DNA of 64,000 nt from positions 1 through 64,000 of the forward strand of contig CAUPIJ010000006.1 of NCBI GenBank assembly GCA_963511305.1, written 5' to 3'. The stretch comes from Propionimicrobium sp963511305 (GTDB lineage Bacteria; Actinomycetota; Actinomycetes; Propionibacteriales; Propionibacteriaceae). This document shows positions 51,771 through 60,985 of this stretch, piece by piece (within the stretch, counting starts at the first letter, position 1; every line of letters begins with the position of its first letter). Under the pieces are notes generated by a model. That model was not told where the DNA came from and did no database searches. It was given only the letters and a program-made list of their open reading frames with translations. The translations under genes and the position numbers were made by a program.

Positions 51771-53075
51771 TTACCTCGCGTTGGGCAGCCAAACGCTGGA
51801 CCAACCGATCAGCGGCTGGCCCCATGCGACTACCGGAGTGTTGATCGACATCAGGCCAACTCCTCCATTCTTGCCGTTGGACCAGACCATTCCGTTGCCG
51901 GCGTAGAGAGCCACGTGACCATAGGGGTTTCCTGCTGGCCAACCGTTGTAAAAGACCAGGGCACCCACGGGTATGTTCCCACCAGTCTGCATCTGGCCGG
52001 CATTTTGAATCATGTTCGCGGCATTCTGAGCGCTATAAGCGCCAGAAGTAGAGTAACCATATAGGTTAGCCATCATGCCAAGGCAAAGACCCTCGTAGTT
52101 GGGGCTTCCGTTCATCGCCTGCGCCCTAGCCAAGGCCTGCTGTACGCTAAGTGGACGCTTCTGGCCGGGGGCAATGTTGGTTGTCACCCAATCGCCGCCT
52201 GCCTGTGCTGCTGCGACCGAGGCGGCCTGGTTCGCGGCTGCTGCGTTTTGAGCCAGCTGGCTATCCCGGGCGGCAATCTGAGCAGAGAGTTGATCCGCTC
52301 GTTTCTTTAGCTCGGTATTGCCGGATTCTGATTCGGCAAGCAGCTTGGCAGCCGAGTCGTACGCTGCCTGAACAACGGCGAGGTTACTATTAACCTCGTC
52401 TGCAGCAGCCTGTGCTTCTGCGGCTATCGACTGGGTAGCGTTGAGCGATTCGACTGCCTCATTCTTCGCCGCCTCAGCAGCCGACTTTGCCTTTTCGGCC
52501 TCAGCCAGCTTGGCTTCATACTGTTCCAAAGACGCTTCGTAAGCGTTCAGTTTTTGCTCGGTGGCACCGGCCAGGTTCTTAGCCCACTGTGCGCGTTTCG
52601 CCAGGTCGGCGGTGCCCTCGCTGCCGAAGAACATCGCGATGCCGGAGAGTGTCGAGTTCTGCCTGAACTCGCTCCGCGCGGCCTCACCAACTAGCTTCTT
52701 CTGCTGTTCGACTTCGGCCCTAGCCTTCTCTACTTCCTTTTCAGCAGCAGCAACTACCTCTTGGGATTTATCAAATTCGCTTTGAGCCTGATCGGCCTTG
52801 GCCTGCGCCGCGGCTAACTGTTCGTTGGCCTTTTCGAGTCGTTTCTTGGCGTCCTCAAGCTGGGCTCGTGCGGCCGAAACGTCTTTATTCGCGGCATCAA
52901 GCTGCTTGCGATGTCCCTGAACAACGCCTGAGGAGTCCGCTAGCTGCTTTTGAACGGCAGTTAACTGATCGTCCAAAGTCGCCGCGTGAACGGGCACGAC
53001 GCAGTTACCCACGCCTAGTGACAAGCTGACCAATATTCCGGCGGCAGCAATTTTGAATTTCTTTTTAGATATCAC
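51771..53075 (-). CDS. Secreted coiled-coil NlpC/P60-like peptidoglycan hydrolase
   Basis: Exported cell-wall enzyme with PcsB/RipC-like organisation: signal peptide (ISKKKFKIAAAGILVSLSLG, cleavage near VHAA/T), a long Ala/Glu/Lys coiled coil (about 25-280), then a C-terminal cysteine peptidase-like domain. The presumed Cys is in NYEGLCLGMMANLYGY and the His in GHVALYAGNGMVW; the usual DCSGL is not present, so the family (NlpC/P60 or CHAP-like) is not certain. Predicted to cut peptide cross-links during division. GTG 53075 is preferred (434 aa) to the TTG at 53114, since it gives a normal signal peptide. Confidence 0.82.
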   Translation of the reverse strand: MISKKKFKIAAAGILVSLSLGVGNCVVPVHAATLDDQLTAVQKQLADSSGVVQGHRKQLDAANKDVSAARAQLEDAKKRLEKANEQLAAAQAKADQAQSEFDKSQEVVAAAEKEVEKARAEVEQQKKLVGEAARSEFRQNSTLSGIAMFFGSEGTADLAKRAQWAKNLAGATEQKLNAYEASLEQYEAKLAEAEKAKSAAEAAKNEAVESLNATQSIAAEAQAAADEVNSNLAVVQAAYDSAAKLLAESESGNTELKKRADQLSAQIAARDSQLAQNAAAANQAASVAAAQAGGDWVTTNIAPGQKRPLSVQQALARAQAMNGSPNYEGLCLGMMANLYGYSTSGAYSAQNAANMIQNAGQMQTGGNIPVGALVFYNGWPAGNPYGHVALYAGNGMVWSNGKNGGVGLMSINTPVVAWGQPLIGWSSVWLPNAR

Positions 53076-53118
53076 AAGACCGCTTTCGAAAATAAGTAAA
53101 AATAAAAACTTCAATTCG

Positions 53119-53147
53119 ATTCTTTAGATATTTAAAAAGCGTGTCAA
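53119..53147 (-). promoter_or_regulatory. Promoter of the NlpC-like gene
   Basis: On the minus strand TTGACA (53147-53142, consensus -35), 17 bases, AAGAAT (53124-53119). Transcription would start near 53112, giving a leader of about 37 bases to GTG 53075. Confidence 0.5.
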
Positions 53148-53250
53148 GGGACGCGCCGAGCCTGTAAGTTAAAATGGCGCGCCCGCACGAGCCAAGCGGT
53201 CTACGACCGGCTGTTCTGCGTCAATCCGACTATCCAAACCAAGAAACGAG

Positions 53251-53667
53251 CTAGCGGTAAGCGGAACCAGACCACTTATGCGCCGCGCGGATCTGCGAAA
53301 CGTACTTGTCGTAGCTCATCTTCTCGGCCTCAGTGGCCTCGCCGCTATAGACGCGGTCGTGCAGCTTGGCCCTGCCCCTCTCTGCCTCATCGACGCTGAT
53401 GTACTTCGCGATCTCGCCGTACGGGCAGATCAGCGAGACGTGATTCTTGAAGACAGAAACGATACCGCCAGAAATCGCGAAGATTTCCCGATCACCGCGG
53501 TCCGTGATGACTTCCGCCGCCTGGGGCACGAGGATGGCCATGAACGCCTCATGCCCGGACAGGATGCCGAGGTCGCCCTCCGTGGTACGGACGACGACAC
53601 TCGTAGCGTCACCCTCCCAAACAGGCGAGTCGTTGGAGACGACTCGAACTTTTAGTGGTTCGGCCAT
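53251..53667 (-). CDS. atpC: ATP synthase epsilon subunit
   Basis: Central-stalk subunit of F1 that couples rotation and can inhibit ATP hydrolysis. N-terminal beta sandwich with LKVRVVSNDSPVWEGDATSVVVRTTEGDLGILSGHEAF, then a short C-terminal helical part. 138 aa. ATG shares one base with the atpD stop (TGATG). Last gene of the eight-subunit operon; no clear terminator is visible between it and the NlpC-like gene. Confidence 0.94.
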   Translation of the reverse strand: MAEPLKVRVVSNDSPVWEGDATSVVVRTTEGDLGILSGHEAFMAILVPQAAEVITDRGDREIFAISGGIVSVFKNHVSLICPYGEIAKYISVDEAERGRAKLHDRVYSGEATEAEKMSYDKYVSQIRAAHKWSGSAYR

Positions 53668-55136
53668 CAGGCTTCCTTCTTCAGCTCAGCTGCCTTAGCC
53701 TCGACGTCTTCCATGCCACCGACGTTGAAGAACGCCTGCTCTGGAATCTCGTCGCACTTGCCGTCGACGATCATCTTGAAGGCCTCGACGGTCTCCGAAA
53801 CCGGAACCGTCGAACCGACAACGCCCGTGAACTTCTCAGCCACGTAGAAGTTCTGTGACAGGAACTGCTGGATACGACGAGCGCGCGAGACGATGATCTT
53901 GTCGTCCTCGCCGAGCTCATCGATACCGAGAATCGCGATGATGTCCTGCAGCTCGCTATTGCGCTGCAAGATCTGCTTAACCGAGGTGGCCACGTCGTAG
54001 TGCTCCTTGCCCACGTACTGCGGGTCAAGAATACGGCTGGTCGAGGTAAGCGGGTCGACGGCTGGATAGATACCACGGCTGGCGATCGAACGAGACAGCT
54101 CGGTGGTCGCATCCAGGTGAGCGAACGTGGTAGCCGGAGCTGGGTCGGTGTAGTCGTCAGCAGGAACGTAAATCGCCTGCATCGAAGTAATCGAGTTGCC
54201 CTTGGTCGAGGTGATTCGCTCCTGCAGCAGACCCATCTCGTCGGCCAGGGTCGGCTGGTAGCCAACCGCAGAAGGCATGCGTCCGAGCAGCGTCGAAACC
54301 TCGGAGCCTGCCTGGGTGAAACGGAAAATGTTGTCGATGAACAGCAGCACGTCCTGGTTCTGGACATCGCGGAAATACTCCGCCATGGTCAGAGCCGAGA
54401 GCGCGACACGCAGACGGGTGCCCGGCGGTTCGTCCATCTGACCGAAAACCAGGGCGGTGTCCTTAAGAACGTCCGCCTCTTCCATCTCGGTGATCAGGTC
54501 GTTGCCCTCACGAGTACGCTCACCGACACCGGCGAATACCGAGGTACCACCGAAGTTGTGAGCAATACGGAAGATCATCTCCTGAATCAAAACGGTCTTA
54601 CCTACGCCGGCGCCACCGAACAGACCAATCTTTCCGCCCTGCACGTATGGGGTCAAGAGGTCGATAACCTTGATGCCCGTATCGAGCATCTGGGTCTCGG
54701 GCTCTAGGGCATCGAAGGGAGGCGGATCGCGGTGGATCGGCCAACGCTCGTTAACTTTGACGGCAGAAGGATCCGCGTTGAGAACCTCGCCAGTAACATT
54801 CCACACGTGGCCCTTGGTCACGTCACCCACGGGAACGGTGATCGGCTCACCCGTGTCAACAACCTCCGCACCGCGACGCACGCCGTCAGTCGGCTTCAGC
54901 GAGATACAACGAACAGTGTTTCCACCAACCTGCAACTCGACCTCTAGGGTCAGGGTCGAGGTCGTATCGCCAACTGTGGCCTCCACCTTAAGCGCGTTGT
55001 AGATTTCTGGGATATTTCCAGCAGGAAACTCGACATCAACCACCGAGCCAATAACACGGCTTACGCGACCGACCGGGTTGGTGGCAGTCTCACCTACCGC
55101 GCTGGGCTCGGGAGCTTTTCCTTCTTTTAACGCCAT
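53667..55136 (-). CDS. atpD: ATP synthase beta subunit
   Basis: Catalytic subunit of F1. Walker A GGAGVGKTVLIQEMI (about 174-188), GERTREGNDLI, DNIFRFTQAGSEVS, and TDPAPATTFAHLDA are intact. 489 aa. The N-terminus has about 15 residues before GRVSRVIGSVVDVEF. Follows atpG by 3 bases, with AGGAG that overlaps the end of atpG. Confidence 0.98.
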   Translation of the reverse strand: MALKEGKAPEPSAVGETATNPVGRVSRVIGSVVDVEFPAGNIPEIYNALKVEATVGDTTSTLTLEVELQVGGNTVRCISLKPTDGVRRGAEVVDTGEPITVPVGDVTKGHVWNVTGEVLNADPSAVKVNERWPIHRDPPPFDALEPETQMLDTGIKVIDLLTPYVQGGKIGLFGGAGVGKTVLIQEMIFRIAHNFGGTSVFAGVGERTREGNDLITEMEEADVLKDTALVFGQMDEPPGTRLRVALSALTMAEYFRDVQNQDVLLFIDNIFRFTQAGSEVSTLLGRMPSAVGYQPTLADEMGLLQERITSTKGNSITSMQAIYVPADDYTDPAPATTFAHLDATTELSRSIASRGIYPAVDPLTSTSRILDPQYVGKEHYDVATSVKQILQRNSELQDIIAILGIDELGEDDKIIVSRARRIQQFLSQNFYVAEKFTGVVGSTVPVSETVEAFKMIVDGKCDEIPEQAFFNVGGMEDVEAKAAELKKEA

Positions 55137-55139
55137 AGC

Positions 55140-56093
55140 TCAGTTCTCCTGTCCATCAGACAGCGCATTAGCGCCGCTGACGATTTCTGTAATTTCCTGT
55201 GTGATCTCACCTTGGCGTGCCTGGTTGGCCTGCCTGGTCAGATCGTTAATTAGTTGTTTCGCGTTGTCGGTTGCAGAATGCATTGCCTGTTGACGAGCAG
55301 CCAGTTCTGAAGCCGCCGATTCGCGAAGCATGAATTTAATCGTGTCGATGATGTACATCGAGGTGAGCACATCCAGCACATCTTCTGCGTTTGGTTCGAA
55401 GCTGTACTCGGGCAGAATCCCTGATGGCTCTGAAGCGTCCACATCCGGATCGGCCTGAAGCTTCTCATCGTAGTCAGCCGGATCGCTCTCGGCATCGACG
55501 ATCAGCAGCGGAAGCAGTCGGATAATCCTGGCCTGCTGGCTCACCAAGGACTTGAATTGGGTATAGACGATGAATACCTCGTCGATACCGCCCTCCTTGG
55601 AGCTCTGCAGGAACCTGTCGATCAGTAGCTCGCCGATTTCCTTGGCGTGCTCATAGCGGGGATCCTCGCTGAAGCCCTCCCACGACTTTGTGATCTCTAC
55701 GTCACGGAACTCGAAGTACTCCCGGGCTTTCCGACCACACGTGTAGATGTCTATCTCTACCTCGTCTTCTGCGAGCTCGGCGAGAATCTTCTCTGCGGCC
55801 TTGTTCACGTTTCCGGGGTAACCGCCGGCCAATCCCCTATCGGAACTGATCACCAGCACAGCTGTGCGGTGTCTCTCGGCGTACTCCGAGTTAAGCGGAT
55901 GATCGACACGGCTATAAGCCGCGACAGCCGAAACTGCTCGCCGCAGCTCCAGGGTGTATGCCTCCGCTCCGACGGCCTTTTTCTCTGCACGAGTTACCCG
56001 CGATGCTGCGATCATCTCCATGGCACGAGTGATCTTCATCGTCGTGGACACAGAACTTCTGCGTTCACGCAATTCGCGCAAGCTGGCAGCCAT
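55140..56093 (-). CDS. atpG: ATP synthase gamma subunit
   Basis: Rotor shaft of F1. N-terminal helix SLRELRERRSSVSTTMKITRAMEMIAASR and C-terminal helix DNAKQLINDLTRQANQARQGEITQEITEIVSGANAL are typical. 317 aa, longer than E. coli because of an acidic segment at about 200-226 (ADYDEKLQADPDVDASEPSG). Spaced 3 bases from atpA and atpD. Confidence 0.96.
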   Translation of the reverse strand: MAASLRELRERRSSVSTTMKITRAMEMIAASRVTRAEKKAVGAEAYTLELRRAVSAVAAYSRVDHPLNSEYAERHRTAVLVISSDRGLAGGYPGNVNKAAEKILAELAEDEVEIDIYTCGRKAREYFEFRDVEITKSWEGFSEDPRYEHAKEIGELLIDRFLQSSKEGGIDEVFIVYTQFKSLVSQQARIIRLLPLLIVDAESDPADYDEKLQADPDVDASEPSGILPEYSFEPNAEDVLDVLTSMYIIDTIKFMLRESAASELAARQQAMHSATDNAKQLINDLTRQANQARQGEITQEITEIVSGANALSDGQEN

Positions 56094-56096
56094 TTA

Positions 56097-57725
56097 CTAA
56101 CCCCGCTTCTGCTTGGTGATTACGTGCTGCCTGATCGGTGCGCTCTCGTCCATGTCCTCATCTGCGATCAGCGGCTGACCATCTGCGGTGCGATAGGTGA
56201 CCTGGTAGGAATTGATGGCTTCCTCAAGCGCAGCTTCTGTTTCTGCAGAAAGCTCTCCGCTGCTCTCGATGTCATTCAGAATGCTGGTCTCGTGATCAAG
56301 GTATTCCCAGAACAGGCTCTCGAAACGCAGGATCTCTTCGACCGGCACGATGTCCAGGTGGCCTTTCGTGCCCATCCAGATGGAGACGGCCTGCTTGGCC
56401 ATCGGCACCGGAGAGAACTGACCTTGGCGGAGCAACTCGGTGAGCCTCTTGCCGCGTTCCAGTTGGCGCTTAGTGGCGTCGTCCAGATCGGAGGCGAACA
56501 TCGCGAACGCTTCCATATCGCGGTACTGTGCCAGCGAGATCTTAAGCGTTCCCGAGACCTTACGCATCGCCTTGGTCTGGGCGGAACCACCGACACGCGA
56601 AACCGAAATACCAACGTCGATAGCAGGACGCTGGTTAGCGTTAAACAAGTCCGACTGCAGGAAGATCTGACCATCAGTAATGGAAATCACGTTGGTCGGA
56701 ATGTAAGCCGAGACGTCGTTAGCTTTGGTCTCTACAATCGGGAGGCCGGTCATCGAGCCGCCACCCAGCTCATCGGAGAGTTTCGCGCAGCGCTCCAGCA
56801 GCCTCGAGTGTAGGTAGAAGACGTCACCGGGGTAAGCCTCACGACCAGGGGGACGACGAAGCAGCAGCGACATCGCGCGGTATGCTTCGGCCTGCTTGCT
56901 GAGGTCGTCGAAAACGATCAGGACGTGCTTGCCCTGGTACATCCAGTGCTGACCGATAGCGGAGCCGGCGTATGGCGCGATGTACTTGTAACCGGCCGGG
57001 TCGGAAGCGGGGGCATTCACGATGACGGTGTAGTCCATCGCCCCGGCCTTCTCTAGCTGGCCGCGCACCTCGGCAACGGTAGTGTTCTTCTGGCCAACCG
57101 CGACGTAGATGCAGAGAACCTGCTTCTTAGGATCCCCGCTCTCCCAGTTAGCGCGCTGGTTGATGATGGTGTCGATCGCCAGAGCGGTCTTACCAGTCTT
57201 GCGGTCGCCAATGACCAGCTGGCGCTGGCCACGTCCGATAGGAGTCATGGAGTCGACTGCCTTCAGGCCCGTCATTAGCGGCTCTCGAACCTCCTGGCGA
57301 TCCATAACGCCGGCTGCCTGCAACTCTAGTGCCCTGCGCTCCTTAGCCTTGATAGGCCCCTTGCCGTCCAGCGGCTCACCCATTGCGTTGACAACGCGTC
57401 CGAGATAGCCGTCTCCGACCGGAACGCTGAGCACCGATCCGGTGCCTTCAACCGTGGATCCCTCATCGATGCCCTCGGAATCACCTAGAACGACGACGCC
57501 GATCTCGCGAGAATCGAGGTTGAGCGCGATACCAAGAGTGCCGTCCTCAAAACGGAGCAGCTCGTTAGCCATCGCGGATGGTAGCCCTTCGACCTTCGCG
57601 ATACCGTCACCCGAAGTAATTACAGTGCCAACTTCTTGTTTGGCCGGATCAGACGGGTTGTAATTCGAAACGAATTTATCGAGCGCGTCCCTAATCTCAT
57701 CGGGACTAATCTTTAGCTCCGTCAT
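56097..57725 (-). CDS. atpA: ATP synthase alpha subunit
   Basis: Non-catalytic nucleotide-binding subunit of F1. Walker A GDRKTGKTALAIDTII (about 171-186), YKYIAPYAGSAIGQHWMYQGKHVLI, RPPGREAYPGDVFYLHSRLLER and the late VGISVSRVGGSAQTKAM are present. 542 aa. Lies after atpH with a 56-base gap. Confidence 0.98.
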   Translation of the reverse strand: MTELKISPDEIRDALDKFVSNYNPSDPAKQEVGTVITSGDGIAKVEGLPSAMANELLRFEDGTLGIALNLDSREIGVVVLGDSEGIDEGSTVEGTGSVLSVPVGDGYLGRVVNAMGEPLDGKGPIKAKERRALELQAAGVMDRQEVREPLMTGLKAVDSMTPIGRGQRQLVIGDRKTGKTALAIDTIINQRANWESGDPKKQVLCIYVAVGQKNTTVAEVRGQLEKAGAMDYTVIVNAPASDPAGYKYIAPYAGSAIGQHWMYQGKHVLIVFDDLSKQAEAYRAMSLLLRRPPGREAYPGDVFYLHSRLLERCAKLSDELGGGSMTGLPIVETKANDVSAYIPTNVISITDGQIFLQSDLFNANQRPAIDVGISVSRVGGSAQTKAMRKVSGTLKISLAQYRDMEAFAMFASDLDDATKRQLERGKRLTELLRQGQFSPVPMAKQAVSIWMGTKGHLDIVPVEEILRFESLFWEYLDHETSILNDIESSGELSAETEAALEEAINSYQVTYRTADGQPLIADEDMDESAPIRQHVITKQKRG

Positions 57726-57781
57726 GACTTGCTCTCCATATTTCTAGAATCTAAATTTCCAGCTGAGACAATTCGCTTGTC

Positions 57782-58615
57782 TCAACCAACTTCCGCAGTT
57801 TCTTTAACAGCGCGCTCAGCCTCGGCGAGTTTTGCCCTGACTGTGCCGTCGATAACCTCTTCGCCCACTTCAACTTTCACGCCACCGATCACGCTCTCAT
57901 CAATCAGCACGAGCAGGTCTATGTCTTGACCGTAAATCTTGCTCAGGCTTGCGCTAAGAGACCTGCGCTGTTGATCGGTAAGCGGTCTCGCAGCAGTGGC
58001 AATGGCCAGCTTGCGGCCAAGGATCTGCGCCGAAGATTCAATGTAATCATGAATATTCTCGGCGAAAGTTACCCTGCCGAAGACTGGTGAGTTCACAGCA
58101 CGCTTGGCCAGGATGACGACAGAATCAGCAGCCCCATTTGGGATCACCCCAGCCACAAGTGCACGCCTCGCGGCAAGATCGAAAGACTGATCGGTGATAG
58201 CAGCGATCAACTCGGGAGTGTTAGAGGCGAGCGCAGACAGCTCAGCCAACTGGCTCGACACCTTGTTGTAGGTATCGGCATCGTCGGCTTGATCAGCCGC
58301 GTATCTGAGCTGCGCAGCTACGCCCTGGCGCTCCAACGCCTTAAGCCCTAACCGCGGATCGCCCCATTCGACTGCTGTAACGAGGTTCACGATTTCGTAT
58401 GCGGCTGGCCCCAACTTACTGCCGAGAATCTCTTTTAACAGAGCGTTCCGTTTTTCCACCGGAACGGTGCCGTCAAAAATACTTCTGCGAAGTCGCGGGT
58501 TAGCTACCAGCAGATCCACCAGATTGAAAATCTCGGTGCCGGTAGAATCCGCCACCTTAACCTGGCGGCATCTCTCAGAAAGCTGTCGCATGTTATTCGA
58601 AATCGCGTTACTCAT
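57782..58615 (-). CDS. atpH: ATP synthase delta subunit
   Basis: Joins F1 to the peripheral stalk. 277 aa, longer than the 177 aa of E. coli but usual for Actinobacteria. C-terminal conserved region LTDQQRRSLSASLSKIYGQDIDLLVLIDESVIGGVKVEVGEEVIDGTVRAKL. ATG shares a base with the atpF stop (TAATG). Confidence 0.93.
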   Translation of the reverse strand: MSNAISNNMRQLSERCRQVKVADSTGTEIFNLVDLLVANPRLRRSIFDGTVPVEKRNALLKEILGSKLGPAAYEIVNLVTAVEWGDPRLGLKALERQGVAAQLRYAADQADDADTYNKVSSQLAELSALASNTPELIAAITDQSFDLAARRALVAGVIPNGAADSVVILAKRAVNSPVFGRVTFAENIHDYIESSAQILGRKLAIATAARPLTDQQRRSLSASLSKIYGQDIDLLVLIDESVIGGVKVEVGEEVIDGTVRAKLAEAERAVKETAEVG

Positions 58616-59148
58616 TACCTGGTCTCCAGCTCCGCTAGGAAGCGATCGACGGTTCTGTTGGCAAGAGCATCGTCTGCCAAAGACTCACCGACGATCCGTC
58701 CAGCCAGCACTGTGGCGAGACCGCCGACCTCACCACGCAAGCTGTCGTAAGCCTGCTTACGCTCAGTCGCGATCTGTATCCTGGCCTGCTCTATCATTCG
58801 GTCCGCTTCACGTTGGGCTTGCTCTCTAGCCTCCGCAACTATCTGCGCGGCCTGATTGCGAGCCTTCTCTCGTGCCTGCGAACTGTCCGCCCGCATCTGC
58901 TCCAGGAGCTGCTGGTATTCCTGCTTGGATTCCGCAGCCTCCTGCTGAGCCAGTTCAGAACGCCTAATGCCGCCCTCGATCTCTTCCGAGCGCTGCTTGT
59001 AGACTTCCTCGAACTTAGGCACGATGAACTTCTGGACGCCAACGGCAATCAGGCAGGCCAACAAAAACCCGACGATTACCTCGCTCCAATGATGCGGCGC
59101 CAGCGGGCCAAAGGTTCCCTCAAGAGGGATAAGTCCAAACCCTGTCAT
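58615..59148 (-). CDS. atpF: ATP synthase b subunit
   Basis: Peripheral stalk subunit of Fo. One membrane helix (EVIVGFLLACLIAVGVQKFIV, about 23-43) followed by a long amphipathic coiled coil rich in Ala/Glu/Gln/Arg. 177 aa; no fused delta domain, unlike the mycobacterial atpFH arrangement. Confidence 0.94.
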   Translation of the reverse strand: MTGFGLIPLEGTFGPLAPHHWSEVIVGFLLACLIAVGVQKFIVPKFEEVYKQRSEEIEGGIRRSELAQQEAAESKQEYQQLLEQMRADSSQAREKARNQAAQIVAEAREQAQREADRMIEQARIQIATERKQAYDSLRGEVGGLATVLAGRIVGESLADDALANRTVDRFLAELETR

Positions 59149-59157
59149 TTGGGCACC

Positions 59158-59379
59158 TTATCGGACGATAAAGGCAAGAACGAAGCCCAGAATGGCCAGC
59201 GCCTCAACCACTGCGAAGCCGATGTAGACAGCGCTCATCATGGCGCCACGAGCCTCGGGCTGACGAGCGATGCCGTTAATGACGGAAGCGAAAATCCAAG
59301 CAACGCCAAGCGCAGGGCCGATAGTAGCGATTGCGTAGCCCAACACGTTGATCGAGCCGGTCAACTCCATAGGTGTCAT
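59158..59379 (-). CDS. atpE: ATP synthase c subunit
   Basis: Ring-forming proteolipid of Fo. Two membrane helices (GYAIATIGPALGVAWIFASVI and AVYIGFAVVEALAILGFVLAFIV) joined by the polar loop ARQPEARG. The ion-carrying carboxylate is Glu59. No Na-binding Gln/Ser pattern is obvious, so protons are the likely ion. 73 aa. AAAGGAAAAGTA precedes ATG 59379; 22 bases after atpB. Confidence 0.95.
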   Translation of the reverse strand: MTPMELTGSINVLGYAIATIGPALGVAWIFASVINGIARQPEARGAMMSAVYIGFAVVEALAILGFVLAFIVR

Positions 59380-59401
59380 TACTTTTCCTTTCAGATTTCA
59401 A

Positions 59402-60193
59402 TTAGTGAGTTTCACTGACTGAAGACGAGATGTACTGTGCGGCCAAAATTGTGAAGATGTATGCCTGCAGATAGCCGATGAAAAGCTCAAGCCCCATCAT
59501 CACAAAACTAAAAACGATCGAGAAGAAACCAGCAAAGTTATATGCGATATTTCCCGAATAGGTAAGCAAGAAGGCTCCACCGAGGGTGAAGACCATGACT
59601 GCCAGGTGACCAGCGAACATGTTCGCGAAAAGACGAACTGCCAGGGTCAATGGCCTGGTCACGAAGTTAGAGATGAACTCAATGGGAATGATGATGAAGG
59701 CGAGGAACCACGGCACGCCTTCAGGAATTAGCGCCATCTTTAGGTACTTGATTCCGTGTTGCTTGAAACCAGCACCCACGTAGGCGATGAATATGAACGC
59801 GACTACTCCCCAGACAAAGCCAATGTTCGAGAACGTCGGGAACATGAAGAAGAAGAATTCGCCAAACCAGTTGTTCAGCAGAATGAAGGTGAAGAGGCCG
59901 ACCAGCAATCCGATGTAGGGCCTGAAATGTGGCCCCATGATGTCACGGCCGACGCCGTTACGAATGAAGTTGTAGATGCCTTCTGCGAAGAACTGTCCCT
60001 TTCCAGGCACCACGCTCAGTTTGCGGCTCGACAGCCCCCAGAAAATAAATACAACTATCGCAGCAATAAAGATCTGAAGCATCGGCTTGTTCAGCCAGTC
60101 GGTGCCAAACAACCCATTGAACTTGAAGTCGTCCGTGCCGGGAGTTTTGAAACTGCCCTGCATCGGCAGAGCCAACTGCAAGAATATGCTCAC
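59402..60193 (-). CDS. atpB: ATP synthase a subunit
   Basis: Proton channel subunit of Fo. Five to six hydrophobic helices; the essential Arg is in FVTRPLTLAVRLFANMFAGHL. 263 aa. GTG 60193 has GGAGG 6-7 bases upstream, which supports the start. Confidence 0.96.
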   Translation of the reverse strand: MSIFLQLALPMQGSFKTPGTDDFKFNGLFGTDWLNKPMLQIFIAAIVVFIFWGLSSRKLSVVPGKGQFFAEGIYNFIRNGVGRDIMGPHFRPYIGLLVGLFTFILLNNWFGEFFFFMFPTFSNIGFVWGVVAFIFIAYVGAGFKQHGIKYLKMALIPEGVPWFLAFIIIPIEFISNFVTRPLTLAVRLFANMFAGHLAVMVFTLGGAFLLTYSGNIAYNFAGFFSIVFSFVMMGLELFIGYLQAYIFTILAAQYISSSVSETH

Positions 60194-60269
60194 TCTAGAC
60201 CTCCGGTCTTTCGCATCTTTCGGCCCTCTTCGATCATCTTCTCATTTACCGTTCGATTTTTAACTCTAG

Positions 60270-60509
60270 CTAACGAGAATATTTTTTTAGAATTAAATAA
60301 ATGCTGCAAGCCAGACCAAAAACGATACCTACTGGAGTCATCCATACGGTATCGAATCTGGAATCCAGGAACCAGCCTAGGCCACCGTAGCAAATTATTC
60401 CTGCGAGTAGATAAGAAAAAATCCGCATCCCGTTGTCTGACTCGCCAGACGTTTCTCGCTCTTGCGAACCATCTTCATAATCAAACTTTTTGTTTTCCTT
60501 ATCAACCAT
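60270..60509 (-). CDS. AtpZ/AtpI-family small membrane protein
   Basis: A 79-aa protein with a charged, acidic N-terminus and two membrane helices (IFSYLLAGIICYGGLGWFLD and MTPVGIVFGLACSIYLILKKY), matching AtpZ-like proteins that lie ahead of ATP synthase genes and may assist assembly or Mg uptake. It overlaps the upstream AtpI-like gene by 8 bases. The 76 bases between it and atpB show no other gene. Confidence 0.82.
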   Translation of the reverse strand: MVDKENKKFDYEDGSQERETSGESDNGMRIFSYLLAGIICYGGLGWFLDSRFDTVWMTPVGIVFGLACSIYLILKKYSR

Positions 60510-60957
60510 TCCGTTCAGACCTTATTTTCGGTGTCTTTTCAACAGAATCGCTGTTAACTTGATATGGCGTGTCGTAGACCGGTACGCGTGCCTTGGTGTT
60601 GCCAATCACGAGCCCTGTCAACCACGAAATCAGAGTAGCCAATGCGCCTATCGCTAGCCAAATCGGCTCGACTTGCAAATATTTCCCGATAGCCCACAGC
60701 GAAGCCCCAACGAACGCAAGACGTAGCGCCAACGCGGTCATGGTGATGAACATGCCTTGACCTAGGTTTTCCCTCGACAGCGAGAACCTGGAAACCAGCT
60801 GTCCGCTCAGACAAAAAATCAGGACGATTGCCGACCCCAGAAATGCTCCCAGCAGAGCGTCCCTTCCGCTGAATACGAGAGCGGCCATGGAAGCGAGTAT
60901 TAGTGCGGCCAGCGAAGGGGCCAGCGCCGTCCAGGTAAGCTTTGTCTGCCAGCTCAT
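60502..60957 (-). CDS. ATP synthase protein I-like membrane protein
   Basis: A 151-aa protein with four hydrophobic segments (SLAALILASMAALVF, LGAFLGSAIVLIFCLSGQL, MFITMTALALRLAFVGASLWAI, LAIGALATLISWLTGLVIG) and a charged tail, as in AtpI, an assembly helper for the c ring. First gene of the atp operon; TATGCT ends 6 bases before ATG 60957, so a promoter with a leaderless start may lie here, 28 bases after the wecA-like gene. Confidence 0.78.
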   Translation of the reverse strand: MSWQTKLTWTALAPSLAALILASMAALVFSGRDALLGAFLGSAIVLIFCLSGQLVSRFSLSRENLGQGMFITMTALALRLAFVGASLWAIGKYLQVEPIWLAIGALATLISWLTGLVIGNTKARVPVYDTPYQVNSDSVEKTPKIRSERNG

Positions 60958-60985
60958 GCCTAAAGCATACCTTCTCTATTTGTTG

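Noticed and set aside
55647..56813. 388-aa plus-strand open frame opposite atpG and atpA
   Set aside because: Shadow frame; the minus-strand ATP synthase genes are unambiguous.
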